Below are positions 22,962 through 31,660 of a stretch of DNA of 64,000 nucleotides, piece after piece. A program made the position numbers and the translations under genes. Each line of letters starts with the position of its first letter. The stretch's first letter is position 1. Source of the stretch: a virus; the IMG/VR virus record IMGVR_UViG_3300048837_000398, positions 39,012-103,011 of that record; one strand, given 5' to 3'. The notes below the pieces were generated by a model that saw only the letters and a list, made by a program, of their open reading frames with translations, did no database searches and was not told where the DNA came from.

Positions 22962-25900
22962 TGCCAACACCACAATCCTCTCTAATTATCAAGAAGCTCG
23001 AAGGCTTCGGTGGCAACTACGTAGACTCTGACTATCTGTCATCTGCTTACGAAATTGGTAAACCACACCTTATTGAAGGCGCACTAATGAAGATCTATTC
23101 TTCGCGCTCACGTTTCTTCGGCCTCAAGCCCCTGCTCTCTATGACAGGTGGTACAGGTAACGTAATGGAAGTTCCTACTGATATCTATCGCTGGCGTCTG
23201 TCTGGTGCTGACGAGCGCACTTTCCGCTCTGTCGAGAACCTCGAATCAGGCAACACTACTCCAGGTCTCAATGGCACTACTTTCCGCATCAAGCTCGACG
23301 TAGACTACGTTCACTATCCTGACGTACTTTTCGGCGAAGATAACGAACTGCCTCTCGCTATTGTAGACGGTCCTGTACCAGATGGCACTGGCTTCGTTTA
23401 CACCGTGCGTATCCAGTCTGACAATCCTACGCTGTTCTTCCCTTCCTCACTTCTTGAGCCAGGTCGTCAGTTCAACAAAGTTTGGACTTCGACTCCTTCT
23501 GAAGCTAACAAATGGTACGGAACGATGCAAGCTCCTAACACGTTCGAACTCGAATCACAACTCGGTTTCTTCTCACAAGGTATCGAAGTTACTGACCGCG
23601 CTCTTCGTGAAGATGGTCGCCTCTCTATCCAGTTCCTTACGGACGGCGGCGAATCTATCAACAAGTTCGTACCTTACTACGAAGCTAAAATGCAGGACGA
23701 GTTAATTATACAGCTCCATTGCCGCGTAATCGGCATTGCAAATTTCTCTAATTCAAAGATAAATTAGAATATTTTTAATCAAAACCACGTATAAAAGTAT
23801 GGTCACTGATTACAATATTACGCAAAAGTTAAAAGATGGGTGGATGTCTGGGATTATAGACGGAGAAGGCTGTTTTTACGCCAAACTTGGATCTAAAACT
23901 AAGACATCAGTTTATTGCAGGTTTACTTTAAGAGTGTGCTCGGTTACAATGATTCAGGCATTTTCAACTGAACTAACCAATAAGAAGATAAAACACACTA
24001 TTAGGGAAATCACTAAAACTCAAAAAGAACATCACAGACCTAGCTTTATGCTAGACATTAATACCAAAGCTAGTCTTTTGAAATTCCTAAGAATTTACTC
24101 TGGTAATTTAATCAACAAGAAAGCTGAGGCCACTATGGTGATGGATTTTTTAGAAAAAGCTGTACTAGTAAAACAGTATAAATGTACAGACGAAGATTTA
24201 GAAATAGTAAACAAACTAAAACATCTCAAAACAATTGCATAATTTATTGCTGGGAACTCCTATAAAGGACAATCAGCAGCGAAGTTCACAAATCTTTAAA
24301 AATGAAATACCACTTAGGACATACGATAGGAAATTTGACGATCACCGACTGGAACGTCAAAAAAGCGTACTACACGTTCGAATGTACTTGTGGTAGGAAT
24401 TTCATCGGAACAACCCAAACCATTAAATTCAAAACTACGCAGTTAAACGAAATTGGGTTTACAGGTTGCAAAGTTTGCACGAATGCTCATCGCAGAAAAA
24501 GTCTCTCAGATGTAGAACTTTTTAGCGCAGTATTTGGCCTCTATAAAAATGGTGCAAACAGACGTAAAAATGTTCCTTTTGAAATTTCACTAGAGCAAGC
24601 AATTCCACTCTTTAAGGCAGATTGCCATTACTGTGGAGATGCTCCAGCTAATGTGGTTAAAATAGGTAGACGTATAGTTACATATCAGGGTATAGATCGC
24701 ATAGATTCTGCACTTGGATATACTACACTTAACGTAGTTCCATGTTGTAAGAAATGCAATTACGCAAAACATGTTTTGTCTTACTCAGAGTTTATCAACC
24801 ACATCAAAAAGATTTATGAAAACGTTCAACGACTAGAGCAACCGCTCGTAGACTCAAGTGAGTCGAAATGGGAAGCTCCCGACCTCGAAAGAGAGGGAGA
24901 TGATATAGTCTAATCTGCATGGTAACATGCAGCAGTGGTGTGAATAACTTCCACACATCACGGGGTAGGCCTAACGAACCTATTCGAATAAAATGTGTAC
25001 AAATCGATGGAAGTACAGATGATGTACGGCAAGAAATCGACTCAGGCTGGTCCCGACAAATATTGGACTAAGACAGGTGCAGGTATGCGCGAGCAACTCA
25101 AAGACTCTTGGGTAGACGTATTCTCAGGTCCTCTGACTGCAGCTCTGCTCCAAGACTACCTCATGAACATCTACTTTGCTCGTGAAGACGAAGATAATCG
25201 TCAGACACGCGTAATGACTGGAACACTTGGCTCTATCCTTTTCCACAACGCACTCGTAGCTATTTCTAATGGCTTCTTGACTGTAGACTCGCACTGGATT
25301 CAGAAAGCTCAGAATCCCGCATCCGCTGTTCCAGGTCTCGCTTACGGTAAATGTGTGCCGCTCGTAATAGTAATATTGCGATAAACTTTTCTCTATATGC
25401 TGGAAACTCCTAAAGATCTACCCCCTGTTACTACAGGTGCGAAAGCAGAAACAATCGTAGATATTAGGCACGGTGAAAATCCTAAACCCTCATTACAATG
25501 GACAATCAGCAGGTAATTATAGAAACCTTTCAAACTACAAATTCAACAGTTCAGACTGCCTCGCTACTCAACTTACCATACAGAGCAGTCTTAGCTACCC
25601 TTCAAAGAAAATCAATTCTAGGTAGGCGTAAATCCCCTCGAAAGAAACTGTCTTTTGACCTAGACTTTTTCGAAACAATTGACTCTGAAGCCAAAGCCTA
25701 TTATTTAGGACTTTTTAAAGCTGATGGTTATATAGATAAATCAAAAAACAGATTCGAAATAAGGCTCCAACTGAAAGATCGCGAATTAATCGACAAATTC
25801 TGTTATATTTTAGATCTTCCACTCACCTACACTAACATAATAAAAGCACGTAGGCCTGAGCAGCAAGACAGCATTTCGTGATCGTTTCGTAACGAACGCT

Positions 25901-26720
25901 TTACAAGTCATCTTAACAACCTAAAAACTCCACAAATTTTAAAACGTATTCCCTCACATTTAGCGCATCATTTCATTCGAGGGTATTTTGACGGCGACGG
26001 TACAATAGCTTACCGCAATCGTTCTAAAAATAAGACGCGTTACCAATTTGCGTTAGTAGGTTCTCCAAACGATGATTCTATCCTTAAGTATTTTAACGAG
26101 TTAATTGGACAAAAATTTACTCAAATTCACGTAGATAAGCGTTCCAATCTTCCATACCTGATCACACAGTCTAAAGATCTGCTTTTGGAACTTAAAGATT
26201 TTCTCTATCAAGACGCCACCCTATTCCTAGGGCGTAAATATCAAAAATTTGTAGACATGAAATTTCACTATAGCACCTCAACGACTACACGAGAAACATC
26301 CCAAGTGGATGAAGATATAGTCTAACCTTACTCGAAATAGTAAGTTAATAATTGGCACAGTACGTAGAATATCGTGGCCCTTCAGGTATCATCGTCAATC
26401 TTACGCGCAACAGCATGTACGATTCTACGATCTACTGCAAGCGTTTCCACCCGCAATATCCTGATATGCCGATCGACTCTGCTCGTATGACATTCCTCGA
26501 TTTCGGTTCGTCAGAAGGCAAGACTAACATCCAGATGCTGAAGATCAAAGATTCTTTCACATATGGTGTTGTTCAGGGCATGGTAGGTCCAGCAGGTCCT
26601 AACAAAGGCAACGTATCTTCCCTCAAGCACTCTTACGAAGTAGGTATGTCAGGAACCGCAGGTCTGTGGATTCGCGACATCACGCGTTGTGGAGAGCTCG
26701 TATTTGATTACGAAGGCTAA
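22961..26720 (+). CDS. Major capsid protein, three exons split by two group I introns
   Basis: Exons 22961-23702, 24996-25348 and 26355-26720 join in frame to 486 aa, the size of crAss-like MCPs. Junction protein reads MQDE-L-YKSMEVQMM and PGLAYG-AQYVEYRG. Both 5' sites end in T and the upstream exon bases can pair with nearby intron GCTC or GCCG, putting a U-G pair at the cut; both introns end in G. Unspliced frames stop at 23767 and 25384. It builds the icosahedral shell. Exon limits are deduced by phase and pairing, not proven. Confidence 0.85.
23799..24242 (+). CDS. LAGLIDADG homing endonuclease, intron 1
   Basis: A 147 aa protein with a single LAGLIDADG motif (WMSGIIDGEGCFYAKL) followed by the beta-strand pattern of the family and a C-terminal helix. 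One motif suggests a homodimer that cuts a near-palindromic site. It lies in the 5' part of intron 1, before the ribozyme core, about 97 nt after the exon end. Trp here is TGG. It may also act as a maturase, but nothing in the sequence decides this. Confidence 0.82.
   Translation: MVTDYNITQKLKDGWMSGIIDGEGCFYAKLGSKTKTSVYCRFTLRVCSVTMIQAFSTELTNKKIKHTIREITKTQKEHHRPSFMLDINTKASLLKFLRIYSGNLINKKAEATMVMDFLEKAVLVKQYKCTDEDLEIVNKLKHLKTIA
24302..24913 (+). CDS. HNH homing endonuclease, intron 1
   Basis: A 203 aa protein. An N-terminal zinc-like region (CTCGRNF, CKVC) is followed by the HNH core: CHYCGDAP, then YQGIDRIDSALGYTTLNVVPCCKKCNYAK. It lies between the P-Q and S core elements of intron 1, and its stop TAA comes directly after the S-element sequence GATATAGTC, so coding and ribozyme sequences overlap. 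It shares this architecture with the unrelated intron 2 endonuclease. Confidence 0.85.
   Translation: MKYHLGHTIGNLTITDWNVKKAYYTFECTCGRNFIGTTQTIKFKTTQLNEIGFTGCKVCTNAHRRKSLSDVELFSAVFGLYKNGANRRKNVPFEISLEQAIPLFKADCHYCGDAPANVVKIGRRIVTYQGIDRIDSALGYTTLNVVPCCKKCNYAKHVLSYSEFINHIKKIYENVQRLEQPLVDSSESKWEAPDLEREGDDIV
25349..26354 (+). mobile_element. Group I intron 2 in MCP
   Basis: A 1006-nt intron. The 5' cut after T25348 can pair exon ACGGT with intron GCCG. Core elements include TGCTGGAAACTCC at about 25399-25411, GGACAATCAGCAGG at 25500-25513 and S-type GAAGATATAGTC at 26311-26322. These closely match the core words of intron 1, so the ribozymes are related although their endonucleases differ. It ends in G at 26354, restoring the MCP frame. 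Confidence 0.8.
25498..26325 (+). CDS. LAGLIDADG homing endonuclease, intron 2, with UGA-encoded Trp
   Basis: A 275 aa protein with two LAGLIDADG motifs, AYYLGLFKADGYID and FIRGYFDGDGTIAY, so it acts as a monomer. The N-terminus may carry a short helix-turn-helix (TASLLNLPYRAVLATLQ). UGA at 25879-25881 lies in the linker (DSIS-W-SFRNERF) and must be read through to give the second motif. The start codon lies in the conserved intron word GGACAATCAGCAGG, and the TAA directly follows the S element, so both ends of the ORF overlap the ribozyme core. Confidence 0.85.
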
Positions 26721-26725
26721 ACACT

Positions 26726-26929
26726 ATGAGGCAACAACTTAAGAAATCAGCTAAATCTTCGAACTTCTGGACTGCGATGGCCACAATGGCAACTGTTGTT
26801 ACAGGAGCAATTTATGCAGTTCTTTCTCAAGATCCAGAAGCCTTTAAAACGATGACGCTCTCGCAGCTTGCGTCTCTGTTCTTCTTTCAAGCTGCTAACG
26901 TATTTCAACATCTAAACAAAGAAAAATAG
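26726..26929 (+). CDS. Small membrane protein
   Basis: A 67 aa protein with a basic N-terminus and two hydrophobic stretches (AMATMATVVTGAIYAVL and LSQLASLFFFQAANVF). It lies 5 nt after the MCP gene in the structural block. It might be a minor virion or membrane-active protein; a holin in this position would be unusual. A small inverted repeat GGTAAG-TATT-CTTACC follows its stop (26929-26944). Function unknown. Confidence 0.5.
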   Translation: MRQQLKKSAKSSNFWTAMATMATVVTGAIYAVLSQDPEAFKTMTLSQLASLFFFQAANVFQHLNKEK

Positions 26930-26964
26930 GTAAGTATTCTTACCGACCTAAACTCTAAGGTAAC

Positions 26965-27945
26965 ATGAGTCTTATATTCGTACAATCTATACCTCGCCCT
27001 TCAGCACTAGGGCTAAACGAGTGGACATCCGAGTCAGGAGTAAAACTCAAAAAAACCAAAGTTGGCCGTACTGCGGACTTTATCCGGGCCCTCTATTCTC
27101 CGAAAATAGGGGGCTTAGCCAACTACATCTCGTACACACCCTGGATCGAAAACGCTGAACCTCAGCTAGACGAATCAGGTAAACCGCAAATGCTTCAAGT
27201 AAAGTTCGAAAAGAAGTGGAATCTACCAACTAACTTCCTACATAATCGCCCGCTCATCATCAATCACTATCTTACGAAAGCTCCTGACGAGCTCTCGTTC
27301 TTTCAGGCACAACGCTGGAAACTTGTCGACGGAACAACTGTTCTCGATAACTCTACGATGGAAGATGAAATGGGCTACTACGTAATGTTAGCATCTTCAA
27401 AAGTTGCTAACTCAGAACGCGAATGGCGTCAACACAAGTGGCCAAAAGCACAATGGTTCATTGCTCTTGAGAACGAGTCTGATGAACTCAAGTATGAACG
27501 CGCTGAAAAACGTTCGAAAGCTTATGCTGCACTACATGCTCAAGAAATGACAGATCCTTACAAACGTAAGATCGTGTCTCTCTTAAACTTAGTTCAGTCT
27601 AATTCAGCGATAACGCACCAGCAAGTTCACAACTTACTCGTAAACTTCATCGACAACTCTACTACGGGCACTAGCTCTAACATCGACAAGTTCATGTTTT
27701 TCTTTAACATGCTGTCTACTGCACACGGACGTGAAAAGCTCGAAGCTATGTGGATTCTTAAGCAAGCTATGGATCTACGCATCATCTTCGAAAAGCAAGA
27801 TTCGTACACATGGGTTCGCCCTAATGCTAATCCACTCCCTATCGCAGATCGTTACTCAGAAGCGGTTGATTTTCTCCTTAATCCAAAGAAAGCTACTGAA
27901 CTCGAAGAAATTCAAGATCAGATAAAAGCAAAACAAAATGGCTAA
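26965..27945 (+). CDS. Conserved crAss-like virion protein, probable head/neck
   Basis: A 326 aa mainly helical protein placed two genes after the MCP. Marks include WTSESGVKLKKTKVGRT, PTNFLHNRPLIINHY and FMFFFNMLSTAHGREKLEAM. Position and size fit a conserved head-associated structural protein of crAss-like phages, but the exact role is not recognised. The stop overlaps the next ATG. Confidence 0.55.
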   Translation: MSLIFVQSIPRPSALGLNEWTSESGVKLKKTKVGRTADFIRALYSPKIGGLANYISYTPWIENAEPQLDESGKPQMLQVKFEKKWNLPTNFLHNRPLIINHYLTKAPDELSFFQAQRWKLVDGTTVLDNSTMEDEMGYYVMLASSKVANSEREWRQHKWPKAQWFIALENESDELKYERAEKRSKAYAALHAQEMTDPYKRKIVSLLNLVQSNSAITHQQVHNLLVNFIDNSTTGTSSNIDKFMFFFNMLSTAHGREKLEAMWILKQAMDLRIIFEKQDSYTWVRPNANPLPIADRYSEAVDFLLNPKKATELEEIQDQIKAKQNG

Positions 27946-28684
27946 TATTCGCGAACTACATTACGCGTTTGATCTGCACTTAGACAGGATTTCGTCTCAG
28001 GCGAAGCCCGACCTAAACGTTGCTGAAAAAGATTGGCTACTTAACGAAGCGCAACTTCTACTCGTAAAAAACTTCTTCGATCCACAACCGTCTATCCACC
28101 CTAGACAGACACGCAGACGAGGATTCGAGACTTCAGAAAGACGCGCACAAGATCTTTCGACTCTTGTCGTTAAATACCCTCTTCAGCCAGCAATCGTTCC
28201 TATAGATCAAGGCGGAGTAAGCGAAGTTCCGCTGAATTCTACTGCTTATCCTTTTCTATTCTTAGTTTCTGCGCAAGCAATTACATCTCAAGACGGCTGT
28301 AATTACACTGTCCCTCTCAAGTTTACGCAGCACGACGATCTTTCTGATGTGCTACGTGACCCGTTTAACTCACCTTCTACAGAATACTTACCGTATAACG
28401 TAGGAATGTCGTTCAACGGTAATGCGCAATCTATGTATATTTATCCTGGCACTACTTCTATCCAGGAAGTACATCTACACTACGTACGAGCCCCTAAAAA
28501 AGTTTCGTTCGGAACTTACGCATATATAGACGGTGTTACTTATCCTGAGCAAACACTCGAAGTTCCAGAGCATCTTCATTCAGAAGTTCTAGACCTTGCG
28601 TGCCAACTTGCTGCGCTAGCAACAGATAATCCAGAATACGTGCAACTTCGCACTATCAAATCATCCTTAAACGAACAAAACTAA
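27938..28684 (+). CDS. Probable head-tail connector (ring) protein
   Basis: A 248 aa protein. The N-terminal helices (RELHYAFDLHLDRISS, EKDWLLNEAQLLLVKNFF) followed by a beta-rich middle and a C-terminal EHLHSEVLDLACQLAALATD helix match the layout of phage adaptor and ring proteins. A similar plan is seen in 45087-45887. It overlaps the previous gene. The assignment is by layout and position only. Confidence 0.5.
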   Translation: MANIRELHYAFDLHLDRISSQAKPDLNVAEKDWLLNEAQLLLVKNFFDPQPSIHPRQTRRRGFETSERRAQDLSTLVVKYPLQPAIVPIDQGGVSEVPLNSTAYPFLFLVSAQAITSQDGCNYTVPLKFTQHDDLSDVLRDPFNSPSTEYLPYNVGMSFNGNAQSMYIYPGTTSIQEVHLHYVRAPKKVSFGTYAYIDGVTYPEQTLEVPEHLHSEVLDLACQLAALATDNPEYVQLRTIKSSLNEQN

Positions 28685-28695
28685 ATCTTTAACTT

Positions 28696-30051
28696 ATGAA
28701 AATGGCAACAGGTCGTCGTCGCACAGAATCGTTCATCGTGAACCTTGCAGGTGCGTCGACTATCCCCGTTACTGGTACGTTGAACGACTCTTCTACTGGT
28801 AATGTCAATCTGACCAACGGACAATTAGGCATCATCGCTGTGTCCCCTTATGGTTCAATCGCAATGAATGCCTTCACTGACGCTACTCCTACAGTAGCTG
28901 AGGCCCCGATCATCCAGATTGTACAAGGCACTCCTTATTCACAATCAGTAGCAACTTCTAACGTAGCTTACCCACTGTGGGTTCGTCCGTTCGAAGCAAC
29001 TGCCCCTATCGATGGTCGTAACCAAAACCTGCTCGTAACTAAGCAAGCTTACCGCGACGGTAAAAACAATGTTTGGGTACTTGGCGAACCTTCCGCTACC
29101 ACCACTGGCCAAATCAATGTGCTCGACGAAACTTCATATGCTCTGCATATCGCTTTCCAAGGTCGCCGCATCGAAGGCCAGTATTCACTCGAGCAAGCTG
29201 CTTCCCTTACCGTAGAAATTGAAACTCCAAACTTCACGGCACTTTCAGCTACGTACACCGAGCCTATCGACTGGATCACTCAGAAGATTGGTTACGAAAT
29301 CAACCGCTCTTCACAGCACTTCCAATTGGGAGCTCGCTTCCAAGGCAACGACCCAGTTATCGCTCTCGCAGTTTCTGACGACGATACAGCTGGTCAAGAA
29401 ATCGCAGCACTTACTGTAGGCGCTTCCGTATCAGTGTTCAAGTACCAGTCGGTTACTCGTTCACTCATCCTGACTAAAGAACTGCTCGATTCCATTCAGG
29501 CAGCTGCCACAGCTTCTGGCTTTACGCACATCTACGAAATTGACCTTTCGACCGCAGGTACTGCTTCAGCTCCCCTCGTGACCGGCCTTTTCGTAATTGG
29601 TTTGGATGCTCGCACAGCTTACTCAGACGCTATTCCCGAAATCAAGACTTCACTTCGTCTGGGTCTTCGTCGTGGCTTCAACCCTTCGACAGTAACACTT
29701 ACTAACACTGTTTCTGCAGATGAGGGCCAAGGTTATGCGCGTCAACTCGAACTGCTCTACGCAGCTACTGCTGGCCAGCGTAAGTACGCTCAAAAGCACA
29801 CTGAAGATCCCGTCGTTAAGTTCGATTCTCCGATCGTAACTGGCCAAACATACCACATCTACAACGTGCTCCACGGAGTAACTTCGCAGATAGGCCACTC
29901 GAACACGGACCACGTTCCTTTCCGCGAGATCATCGCGATCCCACGCTACTCAACTGGCACAACCACTAACCCTGTCATTGCAACCTTTGAAACTGCAATC
30001 AACGCTTACCTCGCTTCGTCCGGCTCGAACGCCGCTATCGTAACGCTGTAA
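28696..30051 (+). CDS. Virion structural protein of unknown type
   Basis: A 451 aa Ala/Thr/Ser-rich, beta-rich protein starting MKMATGRRRTESFIVN; an in-frame ATG lies two codons later. No domain named. The composition suits a capsid-decorating or tail-tube-like protein. It is followed by a strong terminator, so it marks the end of the head-gene transcript and is probably made in large amount. Confidence 0.5.
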   Translation: MKMATGRRRTESFIVNLAGASTIPVTGTLNDSSTGNVNLTNGQLGIIAVSPYGSIAMNAFTDATPTVAEAPIIQIVQGTPYSQSVATSNVAYPLWVRPFEATAPIDGRNQNLLVTKQAYRDGKNNVWVLGEPSATTTGQINVLDETSYALHIAFQGRRIEGQYSLEQAASLTVEIETPNFTALSATYTEPIDWITQKIGYEINRSSQHFQLGARFQGNDPVIALAVSDDDTAGQEIAALTVGASVSVFKYQSVTRSLILTKELLDSIQAAATASGFTHIYEIDLSTAGTASAPLVTGLFVIGLDARTAYSDAIPEIKTSLRLGLRRGFNPSTVTLTNTVSADEGQGYARQLELLYAATAGQRKYAQKHTEDPVVKFDSPIVTGQTYHIYNVLHGVTSQIGHSNTDHVPFREIIAIPRYSTGTTTNPVIATFETAINAYLASSGSNAAIVTL

Positions 30052-30070
30052 GTCTACCGAACTTTCTTAG

Positions 30071-30118
30071 AGGGCTCTGGTCAGGAATGTACTTTCCCGA
30101 TCCGGGCCTTTCTTTTTT
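30071..30118 (+). terminator. Rho-independent terminator, rightward
   Basis: GGCTC/GGGCC, GGTC/GATC and GGAA/TTCC segments stack into one long stem (30072-30108) followed by TTTCTTTTTT. It lies 20 nt after the stop of the 28696-30051 gene and separates head genes from fibre genes. Confidence 0.8.
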
Positions 30119-30134
30119 AACTCTCTAACTCTAA

Positions 30135-30596
30135 ATGTTAACCACACAACAACTTTCCCGCATTTTCCTGCCTCTCTCTTTTTCGAAGCGGTCTAATTCT
30201 TCAGCGTCTCTCTACGAAATCATCAACTCGTATCTCAAGCTTTTCCCAACCAATAAGATAGTTGTCAATACGTCAGCTCCTGCCGCAACAGTCACTGCTG
30301 GTGCCGCTGCTGGAACAACTCCAACGCTTTCTATTTCAGGCAACAAGTATGCAGGCACGATCACTGTTACGACAGGGACTTCCGCAGCTACAGGCGTTCT
30401 CGCTACTATCGACCTCAAAGTCATGGGTGCTAACGCTAATCGCGTAGTTTTGTTCCCAGCTGACGCAGACGCTGCTGCTGCTAGCGCTAAGATTTTTGTC
30501 GATTCTACGACATCAGGATTTACGATCAATGTAACAGGATCTGCGCTCGCAAACTCGACAGCACACATTTGGAACTACGTAGCATTTAACGCTTAA
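30135..30596 (+). CDS. Small beta-rich virion or fibre protein
   Basis: A 153 aa protein with a basic N-terminal helix and an Ala/Thr-rich C-terminal part (ATVTAGAAAGTTPTLSI, then TITVTTGTSAATG) suggestive of an Ig-like or fibre domain. It is the first gene after the terminator, so a promoter should lie nearby; none was clearly seen. Function unknown. Confidence 0.48.
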   Translation: MLTTQQLSRIFLPLSFSKRSNSSASLYEIINSYLKLFPTNKIVVNTSAPAATVTAGAAAGTTPTLSISGNKYAGTITVTTGTSAATGVLATIDLKVMGANANRVVLFPADADAAAASAKIFVDSTTSGFTINVTGSALANSTAHIWNYVAFNA

Positions 30597-30598
30597 TA

Positions 30599-31660
30599 AT
30601 GGCTAAATATTCTCTAGATACGCTTGTGTCGATCTTCATTCCGAAGAACACGCGCAAACCTCGCGACAACTTTGCAGAGTCGCAACGTACTCTAGTGCCA
30701 CACGCTGATGCTATTAGTTTGTACCACGCAATCAAAGACATCCTAGAGTATCTAAACATTACTACTGGTGGTACTACAGATTTAACTTCAATCCACTCTA
30801 CAACAAACGTTGTGATCGAGTCTTCGTCAGGCACAGATGCAACGATCAACGCTTCGACAACATCTTTAGCAGGCGTAATGACGGCTGAGGACAAACGTAA
30901 ACTCGAAGCGTTAATTACTCTTACTGGAGTTGCTGCAGAAGCAACAGATCTTGGCACGTTTACAGGCACCATTATTTCTGACTCAGCAACAATAAAGCAA
31001 GCTCTACAAGAACTAGAAGACGCTATGCCTAATGCTGGTGGTAACGGTATTTATGGTGGATCAGGAACAATAGCTCCGAACACTATTGCTCTACTATCAC
31101 TCGACTCAGTGTTCAGTATCGAATACACTGGTGGTGGAGTACCTCTCTTCATTTCAGACCTCAACGAAATAGTGACGGTCTCTTCGCCTAATGGGCTACA
31201 CACACTTTCTACGTCGCCCACCAACGCTGCGATAGAAGGTCCAGCAGGAGAACTTTCGTTCAACGCTCTGACCACAATTTACGACGACAATCTATCAGGA
31301 CATGGTATCCAGTATGCCGCAGACTACTCAGCGACTTTCACAAACCGTTCTCTAGTAGACAAACAATATGTAGACAACGCAGCTTCTGCAGGAATTCCAC
31401 CAGGCACCACGAATGGTCAGATCCTCTATTGGGACGGCACTTCCTGGGAGAATGCCAAGCTCATCACGAATACGCAAACTAACTTATCGACTTCTGTTGT
31501 TACGCTACCGCATATTCCGATAGCGTCCTTACCTATCGATGTCTATCTAAACGGTGTTCTGAAAGAACTAACTGAAGACTACACACAAGCAACCAACCAA
31601 GTTGTCTTCTCGATACCAATTGTCACCTCTGATAAAATAACAACTAAATACTACTACTAA
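30599..31660 (+). CDS. Tail-fibre-like protein
   Basis: A 353 aa protein. The N-terminal 60 residues are helical (attachment region), followed by repetitive Thr/Ser/Gly-rich sequence. Fibre marks are GIYGGSGTIAPNT, GTTNGQILYWDGTSWENA and the C-terminal YLNGVLKEL-type beta domain (also in the next gene). Its TAA overlaps the next ATG (TAATG). It probably forms part of the host-binding appendage. Confidence 0.65.
   Translation: MAKYSLDTLVSIFIPKNTRKPRDNFAESQRTLVPHADAISLYHAIKDILEYLNITTGGTTDLTSIHSTTNVVIESSSGTDATINASTTSLAGVMTAEDKRKLEALITLTGVAAEATDLGTFTGTIISDSATIKQALQELEDAMPNAGGNGIYGGSGTIAPNTIALLSLDSVFSIEYTGGGVPLFISDLNEIVTVSSPNGLHTLSTSPTNAAIEGPAGELSFNALTTIYDDNLSGHGIQYAADYSATFTNRSLVDKQYVDNAASAGIPPGTTNGQILYWDGTSWENAKLITNTQTNLSTSVVTLPHIPIASLPIDVYLNGVLKELTEDYTQATNQVVFSIPIVTSDKITTKYYY

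Larger units (their letters stand above)
23703..24995 (+). mobile_element. Group I intron 1 in MCP, carrying two endonuclease ORFs
   Basis: A 1293-nt intron. A core P-Q-type stretch TGCTGGGAACTCC...GGACAATCAGCAGCGAAG lies at about 24247-24284 and an S-type element GATATAGTC at 24902-24910, the order expected for one group I ribozyme. A LAGLIDADG ORF lies before the P-Q stretch and an HNH ORF between it and the S element. Only one set of core elements was seen, so this is one intron with two nested endonucleases, not two introns. P1 can form between exon CGAGT and intron GCTC. Confidence 0.78.

Noticed and set aside
24995-25384. Separate small gene between the introns
   Set aside because: It is MCP exon 2 plus intron read-in; splice-site phase and junction protein support the joined form.
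30212-30568. Leftward frames opposite the fibre genes (also near 36048 and 50789)
   Set aside because: Val/Ala-rich shadows of Thr/Ser-rich fibre genes; no start context and no motifs.
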